NCBI RefSeq assembly: GCF_000384135.1
Contig: NZ_KB913028.1
Location: forward strand, 1,883,298-1,947,297
Direction of reading: 5' to 3'
Length of the DNA stretch: 64,000 bases
Origin: Succinispira mobilis DSM 6222
GTDB taxonomy: Bacteria; Bacillota; Negativicutes; Acidaminococcales; Succinispiraceae
The translations under genes were made by a program, and so were the position numbers. Under the pieces are notes generated by a model. That model saw only the letters and a program-made list of their open reading frames with translations. It did not search any database and was not told the DNA's origin. This document shows positions 43,225-52,882 of the stretch, in pieces (the first letter of the stretch is position 1; each line of letters opens with the position of its first letter).

Positions 43225-43833
43225 ATGAACAATAACATTACCATTATCGATTATGGCATGGGAAATTTACATAGTGTTGCTAAAGCGCTCGAAAAAGTCG
43301 GCGGCAATGTTACCATCTCGAGTAATAAAAATGATATTGTTCAAGCTGACAAGCTCGTGCTTCCTGGCGTAGGTAGCTTTGGCGATTGTATGCTCAACTT
43401 ACAAAAGTACGACTTAATCGAAACAATAAAAAATTCCCTTGCCAGCGAGAAACCTTTTTTAGGTATTTGTCTGGGCATGCAACTGCTTTTCGAAAGCAGC
43501 GAAGAGTCACCTCAAGTAAAAGGGTTAGGTGTTTTCAAGGGGAAAGTTGTCAAGATTATAGCACCTAAATTAAAAGTACCACATATTGGTTGGAACAATT
43601 TAAAACTTGCCAAGCCAAGTCCAATTTTAGCTAATAGCGAAAATGACTATGTTTATTTTGTCCATAGTTATTATGTCGTTCCAAGAGATACAAAATTAAT
43701 CACTAGTTTTGTCGAGTATGGTGGCAAAATAACGGCTAGTATTGGTAAAAACCATATTCAGGCAGTCCAGTTTCATCCAGAAAAATCTAGCGTAGCTGGA
43801 CTTAAAATACTCAAAAACTTTGTCAATCTTTAA
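43225..43833 (+). CDS. hisH: Imidazole glycerol phosphate synthase, glutaminase subunit
   Basis: Class I glutamine amidotransferase delivering ammonia to HisF. 202 aa: DYGMGNLHSVAKALE at the N terminus, LPGVGSFGDCM, nucleophile Cys in GICLGMQLLFE (about residue 82), and the His-Glu pair in QFHPEKS near 183. Starts 1 bp after the hisB stop. Confidence 0.96.
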   Translation: MNNNITIIDYGMGNLHSVAKALEKVGGNVTISSNKNDIVQADKLVLPGVGSFGDCMLNLQKYDLIETIKNSLASEKPFLGICLGMQLLFESSEESPQVKGLGVFKGKVVKIIAPKLKVPHIGWNNLKLAKPSPILANSENDYVYFVHSYYVVPRDTKLITSFVEYGGKITASIGKNHIQAVQFHPEKSSVAGLKILKNFVNL

Positions 43834-43850
43834 AAAAGGCTGTGATTAAT

Positions 43851-44576
43851 ATGATAATTTTTCCTGCAATAGATATCTTGGCAGGCAAATGTGTGCGTCT
43901 TACCCAAGGTGATTTCAAGCAACAAACTACTTTTTCTGATAATCCTGCTGCCATTGCTGTTAAATGGCAACAATGTGGTGCGGAATACTTGCATTTAGTC
44001 GACTTAGATGGCGCTTTAGCTGGCGAAAGTCGCAATTTATCTACTATAAAAACCATTTTAGACACTATCACCATTCCCGCCCAACTTGGTGGGGGAATTC
44101 GCGATCTTAAAACAATTGACAAGCTTTTACAATTAGGCTTAAGTCGTGTTATTTTGGGCTCTATTGCTGTAAAAGACCCCGCCTTAGTTAAAGAGGCTGT
44201 CAAAGAATTCGGTAATAAAATTGTGGTGGGCATTGATGCCAAAGAAGGTTTTGTAGCTGTAGAAGGCTGGGGAAAAACAAGTTCACTCAGCAGCATTGAA
44301 CTTGGGCAACGGATGTTTGAAGTCGGTGTCAGCCAAACAATTTTTACAGATATTAGTCGCGATGGCAAATTAAGTGGCGTAAATATCGCCGCCACCTGTG
44401 AATTAGCTGTGAAAACCAAGTTAAAAGTAATTGCTTCCGGTGGTGTTAGTGGTTTAGGGGACATCAAAGAACTAAAGCAACAAGCAAGTTGTGGCATTGA
44501 AGGTGTTATAGTCGGTAAAGCAATTTACACTGGCAATCTTGACTTAACTACCGCAATAGCATATTGTAAGGAGTGA
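43851..44576 (+). CDS. hisA: ProFAR isomerase
   Basis: Amadori isomerisation of phosphoribosyl-formimino-AICAR phosphate. 241-aa half-barrel duplication: [19 protein letters not shown] with the first catalytic Asp, [20 protein letters not shown] with the second, and [10 protein letters not shown]. The start at 43851 gives the family N terminus; a GTG three codons upstream is less likely by spacing from AAAGG. Confidence 0.95.
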   Translation: MIIFPAIDILAGKCVRLTQGDFKQQTTFSDNPAAIAVKWQQCGAEYLHLVDLDGALAGESRNLSTIKTILDTITIPAQLGGGIRDLKTIDKLLQLGLSRVILGSIAVKDPALVKEAVKEFGNKIVVGIDAKEGFVAVEGWGKTSSLSSIELGQRMFEVGVSQTIFTDISRDGKLSGVNIAATCELAVKTKLKVIASGGVSGLGDIKELKQQASCGIEGVIVGKAIYTGNLDLTTAIAYCKE

Positions 44577-44580
44577 GAAT

Positions 44581-45339
44581 ATGCATACTAAGAGAATTAT
44601 TCCTTGCTTAGATGTTAAAGCGGGGCGAGTTGTTAAAGGCACAAATTTCGTAGATTTACGTGATGCTGGTTGTCCAATTGAGTTAGCCCAAAAATATGAT
44701 GAGCAATTAGCCGATGAACTGGTTTTTCTAGATATCACCGCTTCACATGAGCAACGCCAAACTATGTTAGATGTTATTAAAAACACTGCCGGACAAGTAT
44801 TTATGCCTTTAACTGTGGGCGGAGGTTTAACAAGTTTGGAAGATATTCGTGCCGCTTTAAAAGCCGGTGCTGATAAAATTTCTTTAAACAGTGCCGCTAT
44901 TAAAAATCCTGATTTAATTAAAGATGGTGCTAGAAGTTTTGGTTCGCAATGTATTGTTGTGGCCGTGGATGCCAAACAAGTTGCTGCTAATAAATGGGAA
45001 GTTTTTATAAATGGTGGTAGAATAAATACTGGGCTAGATGTTGTAACTTGGGTGCAAAAAGCAGTTCTCTTTGGCGCCGGCGAAATTTTATTAACTAGTA
45101 TGGATAAAGATGGTACTGGCAGTGGCTACGACTTGGAACTTACCCGTATTATTTCCGAAAGCATTGATGTTCCCGTAATAGCTTCTGGTGGCGCTGGAGA
45201 TTTAGAAGATTTTTACAATGTTTTAAACTATGCCAAAGCGGATGCAGTTTTGGCTGCTTCTGTATTTCATTACGGAAAATTTTCCATCCCTCAAGTTAAA
45301 CAATATCTTAAAAGTAAAGGTTTGGAGGTTCGATTATAA
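44581..45339 (+). CDS. hisF: Imidazole glycerol phosphate synthase, cyclase subunit
   Basis: Forms the imidazole ring and releases AICAR. 252-aa TIM barrel: [17 protein letters not shown] with catalytic Asp (residue 11), [24 protein letters not shown] with the second Asp, and [17 protein letters not shown] lies 5-6 nt ahead of the ATG. Stop overlaps the hisIE start (TAATG). Confidence 0.96.
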   Translation: MHTKRIIPCLDVKAGRVVKGTNFVDLRDAGCPIELAQKYDEQLADELVFLDITASHEQRQTMLDVIKNTAGQVFMPLTVGGGLTSLEDIRAALKAGADKISLNSAAIKNPDLIKDGARSFGSQCIVVAVDAKQVAANKWEVFINGGRINTGLDVVTWVQKAVLFGAGEILLTSMDKDGTGSGYDLELTRIISESIDVPVIASGGAGDLEDFYNVLNYAKADAVLAASVFHYGKFSIPQVKQYLKSKGLEVRL

Positions 45340-45986
45340 TGTTAAATTTAGAAACGCTTAAATATGATGCACAAGGTCTAGTGCCAGCAATTATTCAAGA
45401 TGCTTTTACCAAAAAAGTACTAATGTTGGCCTATATGAACAAACAATCTTTAGAAATTAGTATCCAAACTGGTTTCACCTGTTTTTATAGTCGCAGTCGC
45501 CAAGAACTTTGGAAAAAAGGTGAAACCAGTTCACATGTTCAAGAAATTCAAAGTATTAGCTATGATTGTGATTTAGATACTTTGTTAATTCTCGTAAAAC
45601 AAACTGGAGTCGCTTGCCACACGGGAGAATATAGTTGCTTTCACAATACCCTTTTCAGTCGCGATTTAGCTAATAATTTACCTAGCCTTAGTCCAAAAGA
45701 AAATCTGCCTGAATTTCTTAATGATTTATATAAAACTATTTTGGCGCGGCGCGAAAGCGATGATGAAACTTCTTACACTAAATATTTATTTGTTAAAGGT
45801 CAAGATAAGATTTTGAAAAAAGTTGGGGAAGAAGCTGCGGAAACTATTATCGCCTCCAAAAATGATGACAACAAAGAAGTAATTTATGAAATGTCCGATT
45901 TGTGGTATCATTGTTTAGTACTGCTAGCATATCACAATATTACACCTGAAGAATTGCTTAACGAACTTGCTAGCAGAAGAAAATAA
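45339..45986 (+). CDS. hisIE: Bifunctional phosphoribosyl-AMP cyclohydrolase / phosphoribosyl-ATP pyrophosphatase
   Basis: Two early steps in one 215-aa protein. The HisI domain (about 1-110) has [30 protein letters not shown] and CDLDTLLI with [12 protein letters not shown]. The HisE domain (about 120-215) has [23 protein letters not shown] and YEMSDLWYH. The HisE reaction releases pyrophosphate, and a pyrophosphatase gene follows at once. Confidence 0.96.
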   Translation: MLNLETLKYDAQGLVPAIIQDAFTKKVLMLAYMNKQSLEISIQTGFTCFYSRSRQELWKKGETSSHVQEIQSISYDCDLDTLLILVKQTGVACHTGEYSCFHNTLFSRDLANNLPSLSPKENLPEFLNDLYKTILARRESDDETSYTKYLFVKGQDKILKKVGEEAAETIIASKNDDNKEVIYEMSDLWYHCLVLLAYHNITPEELLNELASRRK

Positions 45987-46008
45987 ACACTCTACGGAGG
46001 CAACTGTT

Positions 46009-47640
46009 ATGCAAAAACCCGTCCTAATCATCGGTCATAAAAATCCTGATACTGACTCTATCTGTGCTGCTATTGGCTATGCGCATCTAAAACAGGCTTT
46101 GGGAATAAATGCCTTACCAGCCCGTGCTGGGAAATTAAATCCAGAGACGAAATTTGTCTTAGAATATTTTAACATCCCCGCTCCAAAACTAGTTGTAGAT
46201 CTCTATCCCCGTGTGCAAGATCTGCCTCTTAAAACTGGAATTACCGCGCATCCTTGGTTTAGTTTACGTGATATAGGTAAGTTATTTATTGAACATAAAT
46301 TGAAGTCGTTACCCGTAATAGACAATAACAACAATCTTTTGGGAATGATTACGGTAAGTGATTTGGCTAATCGCTATTATGAAGAATTAGCCATTCAAGA
46401 TTTAAATACTGCCCAAGTTGATTACGCCAGTGTGGCTCGTACTTTAGATGCTGAATTTTGTGCTGGCATCGAATCTGCAAAGCTTATTGTTGCCGGAAAG
46501 GTTAAGATTGGCGCAGCTAGTACTGAAACTTTAGTGTCTACAATTGCTGAGCAAGATTTAGTTATTATTGGTGATCGTCTTGAAGCACAGCTTTATTCTT
46601 TGCGCGCTGGTGTTTCTGGCATTATTTTAACTGGTGGTGCCAAACCCGATGATATTATTATTCAAGAAGCGCAAAAGCGCAATGCTGTTGTTTTGTCGAC
46701 ACCTCATGATACTTATAGCACAGCCCGTTTAATTAACCAAAGTATTCCGGTTGGTAAAATCATGAAAACTGATTTGGTTTGTTTTCATCCTCATGATCTA
46801 TTAGAAGACATTAAACAAAAAATGCTCGCCACAGGCTTTCGGAGTTATCCAATCGTAGAAAATGATAAATTTATCAGCTTAATTGATCGCAGTAAATTTA
46901 TTTCACCAGAACGCCAAGAAGTTATTTTGGTCGATCACAATGAACGCAGTCAAGCCGTAGAAGGCATCGAAGAAGCCCATATTTTGGAAATTGTTGATCA
47001 TCATCGGTTAGGTGGCTTAACTACAGGGGACCCCTTATTTATCCGCCTAGATACAGTTGGTTCAACTTCTACAATTGTTGCCAATATGACTTGGCATCGT
47101 GATATCCCTATGCCAAAAGAAATAGCAGGAATTCTTTTGGCGGCAATCATCTCAGATACGATGTATTTTAAATCGCCTACCTGTACACCAATAGACATCG
47201 AAACTGCCGATAAACTCCAAGCGCTGGCAGAGATTAATAATTTACAAGAATTTGCCATGCAAGTATTACAAAGTGGTTCTGTAATTAATAGCCTCAGTGC
47301 CCAAGAAATTGTAAAAAATGATATTAAAGAGTTTGTTTTTGCAGAATATAAAGTCGCAATTAGCCAAATAAACCTAATGGATGGACAACAAGCTTTGGCA
47401 AAAAAATCCGAACTAATTGCTGCTTTACAAGAATTGCAACAGCAAAAAGACTATGATTTAGTCTTATTAATGGCCACTGATATCCTTGATGAAAGTACTA
47501 ATCTCTTCTTTGCTGGTAACGAACGTTATTTATTAGATAATATTTTTGGTGAATGCTTAGGCAATGAATATTATCACCTACCAAAAGTAATGTCGCGTAA
47601 AAAACAAATAATTCCGGCTTTATCAGAGGCCTTGCGCTAA
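46009..47640 (+). CDS. ppaC: CBS-domain Mn-dependent inorganic pyrophosphatase
   Basis: Family II pyrophosphatase, 543 aa. Order: N-terminal DHH domain (GHKNPDTDSICAAIGYAHL at residues about 7-25), a CBS domain (ITAHPWFSLRDIG...LLGMITVSDLANRYYE), a DRTGG domain (about 190-245), a second CBS motif (MKTDLVCFHPHDLL), then VDHNERSQAV, EIVDHHRLGG (the DHH motif) and the C-terminal DHHA2 domain. CBS-PPases of this layout are controlled by adenine nucleotides. The start is 46009, with GGAGG 8 nt upstream; the frame overlapping hisIE is rejected. Being last gene of the his operon, it can remove the pyrophosphate made by HisG and HisE. Confidence 0.95.
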   Translation: MQKPVLIIGHKNPDTDSICAAIGYAHLKQALGINALPARAGKLNPETKFVLEYFNIPAPKLVVDLYPRVQDLPLKTGITAHPWFSLRDIGKLFIEHKLKSLPVIDNNNNLLGMITVSDLANRYYEELAIQDLNTAQVDYASVARTLDAEFCAGIESAKLIVAGKVKIGAASTETLVSTIAEQDLVIIGDRLEAQLYSLRAGVSGIILTGGAKPDDIIIQEAQKRNAVVLSTPHDTYSTARLINQSIPVGKIMKTDLVCFHPHDLLEDIKQKMLATGFRSYPIVENDKFISLIDRSKFISPERQEVILVDHNERSQAVEGIEEAHILEIVDHHRLGGLTTGDPLFIRLDTVGSTSTIVANMTWHRDIPMPKEIAGILLAAIISDTMYFKSPTCTPIDIETADKLQALAEINNLQEFAMQVLQSGSVINSLSAQEIVKNDIKEFVFAEYKVAISQINLMDGQQALAKKSELIAALQELQQQKDYDLVLLMATDILDESTNLFFAGNERYLLDNIFGECLGNEYYHLPKVMSRKKQIIPALSEALR

Positions 47641-47712
47641 TTCTTTTCTTTCAGATAAACTTTCTTTATTATCTAATTTTTCCTCGCCGCCTATTTCTAA
47701 ACTCAAAAACTA

Positions 47713-47783
47713 AAAAAAAGATACTAGACTGTCCAGTTTATTTTTATCAAAAATAGACTGGAACTTAACTAGTATCTTTTTTA
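47713..47783. terminator. Bidirectional terminator between his and trp operons
   Basis: AAAAAAGATACTAG pairs with CTAGTATCTTTTTT (14 bp), and an inner TCCAGT...ACTGGA stem with A/T arms continues it. A-run and T-run flank it. Ends ppaC on the plus strand and trpA on the minus strand. Confidence 0.9.
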
Positions 47784-47786
47784 TTT

Positions 47787-48575
47787 TTAGTCAAGTAGTG
47801 CTTGTTTTAAACTTGCTACCAACTCACCAACTTCTTTAACAGCCTCCTGTTGTCGTTCTTGAATTAATTTAACAATAGCACTACCAACAATAACACCATC
47901 GCAATGTTCTTTTAAACTTCTTACCTGCTCGGGACGGGCAATTCCAAAACCGATAATGCGAGGAATTTCAGCATATTTATTTATTTCTTTAAAAAATTCG
48001 CCAAAATCAGTTTCAATGTTTTCCCTTATTCCTGTAACCCCTTTAGAAGAAACGCAATACAAAAATCCTTTACTGTCAGGAACTATGTTCGCAATTCTCG
48101 CTCCTGAAGTAGGGGCAACTAAGCTTATCGCATAAAGTCCATATTTATCTAAATCAGTTTGAAATTCTTTTTTTTCCTCATAAGGTAAATCTGGCACTAT
48201 TACACCCGCAACACCAGTTTCTTGACATAATTTGAAAAACTTTTCTTGTCCAAAAGCAAAAATACTATTGGCATATAACATCAACAGCAACGGTACCTTT
48301 ACCAAGGTTTTTATGTCCTTTAATAATTCAAAAATTTTGCCTAAAGTTACACCATTTTGAATGGCACTAAAACTTGCTGCTTGAATAACCTCCCCTTCAG
48401 CTATGGGGTCAGAAAAAGGAACCCCTAATTCAATCAAATCCGCTCCCTTAGCTTGCATTTCCAATATCAAATTTTTAGTAGTTTCTAAGTCAGGATAACC
48501 TGCGGTTATAAAAGTAATCAACGCTTTTTCCGACTTTTTTTGCAGATCCAAAAATTTTTCATCTATTTTATTCAT
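47787..48575 (-). CDS. trpA: Tryptophan synthase alpha chain
   Basis: Cleaves indole-glycerol phosphate to indole. 262 aa TIM barrel: [28 protein letters not shown] with catalytic Asp, [24 protein letters not shown] and FGIARPEQV. The catalytic Glu is in LIELGVPF. Overlaps the trpB stop by 8 bp. Last gene of the operon. Confidence 0.96.
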   Translation of the reverse strand: MNKIDEKFLDLQKKSEKALITFITAGYPDLETTKNLILEMQAKGADLIELGVPFSDPIAEGEVIQAASFSAIQNGVTLGKIFELLKDIKTLVKVPLLLMLYANSIFAFGQEKFFKLCQETGVAGVIVPDLPYEEKKEFQTDLDKYGLYAISLVAPTSGARIANIVPDSKGFLYCVSSKGVTGIRENIETDFGEFFKEINKYAEIPRIIGFGIARPEQVRSLKEHCDGVIVGSAIVKLIQERQQEAVKEVGELVASLKQALLD

Positions 48576-49758
48576 GTAAACTTATCCCCCTATATTTAGC
48601 TATTTGTTGCACATCCTTATCGCCCCGCCCTGACAAACAAATAATTATACTTTCCGTAGATTTCATGGTCGGTGCTAGTTGTCGAGCGATATGTACGGCA
48701 TGTGCCGATTCAATTGCTGGAATTATCCCTTCAATTTGTGCTAAATACTCAAAAGCTTGTACGGCTTGCTCATCGGTAGCCGCTAAATATTCTGCTCGGC
48801 CATTGCTGTGTAGATAAGCGTGTTCTGGTCCAATTCCTGGATAATCTAAACCGGCCGAAATTGAATACACTTCATCAATTTGCCCCTCACTATTTTGTAA
48901 AAACAAAGATTTCATCCCATGAAATATCCCGGCTCGTCCTTTGTTGATTGTGGCTGCATGCTCTAAAGTATCAATACCCCTACCGGCAGCTTCAACACCT
49001 ATCAGGCGCACATCTTTTTCCTTAATAAATTCATAAAACAACCCCATTGCATTACTCCCACCACCAACACAAGCAATCACTGCACTGGGCAACTTTCCTT
49101 CTAAGGCCAAATGCTGTTGTTTGGCTTCTGCACCGATAATTTTTTGAAAATCACGCACCATCATCGGGTAGGGATGTGGTCCAAGAACTGAACCAATTAA
49201 ATAGTAAGTTGTATCAATATTAGTTACCCAATCGCGCATAGCTTCATTAACAGCATCTTTTAAAGTTTTGGTTCCACTATGCACACTAACTACTTTTGCG
49301 CCCAAGAGTTGCATTCGATATACATTCAGTGCTTGACGTTCCACGTCTTCAGCCCCCATATAAACAATGCATTCTAAGCCCAACAAAGCGGCTGCAGTAG
49401 CTGTAGCCACCCCATGTTGCCCTGCACCAGTCTCTGCAATTATTCGTTTTTTTCCCATCTTTTGTGCCAATAAAATTTGCCCCAACACATTATTGATTTT
49501 ATGCGAACCAGTATGATTTAAATCCTCACGTTTCAAATAAATTTTGGCACCTGCCAAATCTTTGGTCATTTGTTCTGCATAATATAGTAATGAAGGTCGT
49601 CCCGCATAATTTTTATACAAATTTAGTAATTCGGCTTGGAAATTTGCATCCTCACGATACTTTTCATAAGCTGCAACTAGCTCTTGCACCGCATACATAA
49701 CTGTTTCTGGTACATATTGCCCACCAAATTCTCCAAATCTACCTAATTGTTCTTTCAT
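48568..49758 (-). CDS. trpB: Tryptophan synthase beta chain
   Basis: PLP enzyme condensing indole with serine. 396 aa: [28 protein letters not shown] with the PLP lysine (about residue 86), [21 protein letters not shown] and LSGRGDKD. This is the TrpB1 form that pairs with TrpA. The start is the ATG at 49758, 6 nt after GAGGAGG; the frame extending to 49794 precedes that site. Confidence 0.96.
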   Translation of the reverse strand: MKEQLGRFGEFGGQYVPETVMYAVQELVAAYEKYREDANFQAELLNLYKNYAGRPSLLYYAEQMTKDLAGAKIYLKREDLNHTGSHKINNVLGQILLAQKMGKKRIIAETGAGQHGVATATAAALLGLECIVYMGAEDVERQALNVYRMQLLGAKVVSVHSGTKTLKDAVNEAMRDWVTNIDTTYYLIGSVLGPHPYPMMVRDFQKIIGAEAKQQHLALEGKLPSAVIACVGGGSNAMGLFYEFIKEKDVRLIGVEAAGRGIDTLEHAATINKGRAGIFHGMKSLFLQNSEGQIDEVYSISAGLDYPGIGPEHAYLHSNGRAEYLAATDEQAVQAFEYLAQIEGIIPAIESAHAVHIARQLAPTMKSTESIIICLSGRGDKDVQQIAKYRGISLHE

Positions 49759-49833
49759 CTTCTTCCTCCTCATATAACACACTTTATCTACCATAACCGC
49801 TCTTGTTTGCAGAGTTTTTTGTTTTTGTTTACT

Positions 49834-50451
49834 TTATCTACCTCTAGCTAATTCGATAAATTTCTCTATTTTATTCGAATCTTTAACTAGATTTGTTTCT
49901 ACACCACTAGATACATCAACACCCCAAATATTATTTAATTTGCAGGCCGCACTAATATTTTCCGTACTTAATCCCCCTGCTAAAATCAGCGGTTTACTAG
50001 CCTTAATATCTGCTAAAGCTTCCCAGTTTGCCAATTTACCTGCGCCGCCATACTCACCGGGAACAAAACTATCCACCAAAATTTTATCCGCACTACTCGA
50101 CAGGGCGTCTAATATTTGTTGGGCTGACGTAGCTCTAATTGCCCGCCAAACCTCGAGTTGCGGTAAACTTTTTTTTAATTTTCGAAGATAAGCTGGCGTT
50201 TCATCCCCGTGTAATTGAATGACTTTAATTTGACTAACTGTAACAATTTCTTGAAGTTCGGGCAACGCTAAATTTACAAAAACACCTACGGGAATAATTT
50301 CAGAACTTAAGACACTAATCAATTCCCGCGCTTGAATTTGATTAACCTGTCGTTTACTCGGAGCAAAAACAAAACCTGCATAATCAGGTAAATATTTATT
50401 AACAATTTGAATATCTGTCAAACTGCGCAAGCCACAAATCTTAATTTTCAT
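49834..50451 (-). CDS. trpF: Phosphoribosylanthranilate isomerase
   Basis: Amadori isomerisation in tryptophan synthesis. 205 aa TIM barrel with KICGL at residues 3-7 (catalytic Cys5), AGFVFAPSKRQV, VIQLHGDE and DSFVPGEYGGAGK with the catalytic Asp; WGVDVSSGVE near the C terminus. Separate from TrpC, whose stop it overlaps by 11 bp. Confidence 0.95.
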   Translation of the reverse strand: MKIKICGLRSLTDIQIVNKYLPDYAGFVFAPSKRQVNQIQARELISVLSSEIIPVGVFVNLALPELQEIVTVSQIKVIQLHGDETPAYLRKLKKSLPQLEVWRAIRATSAQQILDALSSSADKILVDSFVPGEYGGAGKLANWEALADIKASKPLILAGGLSTENISAACKLNNIWGVDVSSGVETNLVKDSNKIEKFIELARGR

Positions 50452-51229
50452 ATTCTGTACCCATTAATTCCGAAAATGTCTTGGCTAAATTAGGACTGCA
50501 CATTAAAGTTTCCCCAATTAGAGCTGTTCTAAATCCCGCCTGCTGTAAACTAAGTATTTGCTCCCGCTTATTTATCCCACTTTCACTAACCATTGTAATA
50601 TGGCTAGGTATTTTTTTCGCTAATTCTAGACTGGTATTTAAATCTACTTTAAATGTTTTTAAATCGCGATTGTTTACGCCAATAAGTTGTGCGCCTGCCT
50701 TCAATGCCTTTTTCAGTTCTGATAATTCATGTACTTCCACCAAACAACTCAAACCCAATTCTGTCGCCAATTTTATAAAATAATTTAAAGTTGCAGTATC
50801 TAAAATTGCCGCAATCAATAAAATGGCATCCGCCCCCAGAATCACACTCTCATAAATCTGATAAGGTTCAATAATAAAATCTTTGCGCAAAATCGGTATT
50901 TGAACTAGCGGCCGAACTTGTTTAAGATATTCTGGGCTACCTTGAAAATAGTATTCTTCTGTCAAACAGGAAATCCCCTGTGCTCCCAGTCTTTGATATT
51001 GTTGCGCTAAATTTTGCGGTTGAAAATCTTGTACGAGAACACCTTTAGAAGGTGAGGCCTTTTTCAGCTCCGCAATAATACTAAAATCACGAGCTACAAG
51101 AAATTTTTCTAAATCTAAAGGCTTGCGTAAGCTCTGTTGAGCCATTATTTGCAACTCAGCTAGAGATATTCGTTTCTTTTCCTGCTGTAATTGCAATTTG
51201 CGTTGCTGTACGATCTTATCTAAAATCAT
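50441..51229 (-). CDS. trpC: Indole-3-glycerol phosphate synthase
   Basis: Ring closure to indole-glycerol phosphate. 262 aa: ELKKASPSKGVL with catalytic Glu and Lys (about residue 54), ISCLTEEYYFQGS, PILRKDFIIEPYQI, CLVEVHE, IGVNNRDLKTF and VSESGI. Complete barrel with the N-terminal helix typical of the family. Five bases after trpGD. Confidence 0.96.
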   Translation of the reverse strand: MILDKIVQQRKLQLQQEKKRISLAELQIMAQQSLRKPLDLEKFLVARDFSIIAELKKASPSKGVLVQDFQPQNLAQQYQRLGAQGISCLTEEYYFQGSPEYLKQVRPLVQIPILRKDFIIEPYQIYESVILGADAILLIAAILDTATLNYFIKLATELGLSCLVEVHELSELKKALKAGAQLIGVNNRDLKTFKVDLNTSLELAKKIPSHITMVSESGINKREQILSLQQAGFRTALIGETLMCSPNLAKTFSELMGTEYEN

Positions 51230-51233
51230 TCTC

Positions 51234-52871
51234 TCACCCCCGTATTTGTCGACTAAATTCTTTTAGAGCTTGAAGTTTTTCTAAGGCTCGACCACTATCA
51301 ATGCTTTCTTGCGCTACAGAAATTCCAGTTTGAATATCAGCCACCTTGCCAGCAATATAAAGTGCGCAAGCTGCATTTAAAAGCGTGATATCTCTTTTAG
51401 CACCTAGTTCACCTTGTAAAATAGCCTGAGTAATTTTGGCATTCTCTGAAGCTAGTCCACCTACAATTTCTGTAGCCGGAGCAACCTGTAAGCCAAACTC
51501 TTCTGGAGTAAGGCTGTACTTAATTAGTTTTCCGGCCCTTAATTCACAAACCTCTGTACTGCCGGTTAATGATATTTCGTCCAAACCTTCGGCGCCACAG
51601 ACCAACATCGCCCCCTGAACACCTACATTTTTCAAAACTTGTGCCATTGGTTCTAATAGTTCGGGGCGATAAACTCCCAACAAAATATATTCTGCTTGAG
51701 CTGGATTGGCCAAAGGACCTAGAATGTTAAATACACTTCTAACCCCAATTTCTTTGCGCGGTAAAGCAGCAAACTTCATACTCGCATGAAAACTCGGTGC
51801 AAACAAAAAACTTATTCCACACTCTTGCAAACACTTTTCTGCTTGTTGAGGGCTCAAATCTATTTTAATGTCTAAAGCTTCTAACACATCCGCAGCACCG
51901 CACTTGCTAGAAACACTACGATTTCCATGTTTTGCTACTGTCATCCCTGCCCCAGCAACAACAAAGGCTGCCGTAGTAGAAATGTTAAAACTGTTTGAAA
52001 GATCACCACCAGTCCCTACAATATCAAGTACTGGTTGTGGATGGGAAACTTTATTAGCTTTTTCACGCAATACTTGCACAAAACCCGTCAGTTCTTCTAC
52101 CGTCTCACCTTTCATCCGTAGTGCCGTTAAAAAAGCTCCAATTTGAGCATCAGTCGCTTGCCCACTCATAATACTCTGCATTGCACTATAAGCTTCTTCC
52201 CGCTGGAGATTTTCCCCTTCAATAACCTTAAAGATATACGGTTTTAGGAGCATTGGTTCTTTTTCTACAAGCGATGCCTGTTTGCTTTCTAGCTTAAATT
52301 GGGGTATTAAATTTAAAAAATTAGCTAACAATTGTTCCCCTTGTGCACTTAGGATCGACTCTGGGTGGAATTGTAAACCGTAAGTTTGTGTATCTCGATG
52401 CTTTAAGGCCATTATTTGTCCTACTTCATCTACCGCTAATATTTCTAGGCAACTTGGAATGCTTTCTTTATCCACGATTAGAGAGTGATATCTGGCACCT
52501 TGAATTTTTGTAGGCAAATCTTTAAATAATTCTGTCGGTTTAATTATTTCAATTGTGCTAGCTTTACCATGTAATAACTGCTTTGCCGGGATAACCCGCC
52601 CCCCAAAAACTTGCCCAATAGCTTGATGACCTAAGCAAACTCCCAAAACAGGAATTCTACCATTAAAATATTCAATAGCTTCTAAACAAACACCACTACT
52701 ATCTGGATACCCTGGGCCTGGTGAAATTATCAAAGCTTTGATTGGTAGCTTTTGCAATTCCCTTAAACTTATTTTATCGTTACGAATTACTTGCACCTCT
52801 GAGTACAATTTACCGATATATTGATAAAGATTGTAGGTAAATGAATCGTAATTATCAAGTATTAATATCAT
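51234..52871 (-). CDS. trpGD: Fused anthranilate synthase glutaminase and anthranilate phosphoribosyltransferase
   Basis: 545-aa fusion. Residues about 1-190 are the TrpG glutaminase (ILDNYDSFTYNL, GPGYPDSSG, nucleophile Cys in GVCLGHQAIG, HPESIL with the His-Glu pair). After a linker of about 20 residues comes TrpD (about 212-545) with VGTGGDLSNSFNIST (PRPP loop), KHGNRSVSSKCG and NILGPLANPA. This is the same domain order as the enterobacterial TrpGD fusion; many Firmicutes keep the two separate. Anthranilate synthase would be TrpE plus this protein. Confidence 0.96.
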   Translation of the reverse strand: MILILDNYDSFTYNLYQYIGKLYSEVQVIRNDKISLRELQKLPIKALIISPGPGYPDSSGVCLEAIEYFNGRIPVLGVCLGHQAIGQVFGGRVIPAKQLLHGKASTIEIIKPTELFKDLPTKIQGARYHSLIVDKESIPSCLEILAVDEVGQIMALKHRDTQTYGLQFHPESILSAQGEQLLANFLNLIPQFKLESKQASLVEKEPMLLKPYIFKVIEGENLQREEAYSAMQSIMSGQATDAQIGAFLTALRMKGETVEELTGFVQVLREKANKVSHPQPVLDIVGTGGDLSNSFNISTTAAFVVAGAGMTVAKHGNRSVSSKCGAADVLEALDIKIDLSPQQAEKCLQECGISFLFAPSFHASMKFAALPRKEIGVRSVFNILGPLANPAQAEYILLGVYRPELLEPMAQVLKNVGVQGAMLVCGAEGLDEISLTGSTEVCELRAGKLIKYSLTPEEFGLQVAPATEIVGGLASENAKITQAILQGELGAKRDITLLNAACALYIAGKVADIQTGISVAQESIDSGRALEKLQALKEFSRQIRG

Positions 52872-52882
52872 TTTGCCACCCC

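Noticed and set aside
43823-44497. A 224-aa minus-strand open frame opposite hisA
   Set aside because: Antisense shadow of hisA. It has no ribosome-binding site and no recognisable domain, while hisA on the other strand is clear.
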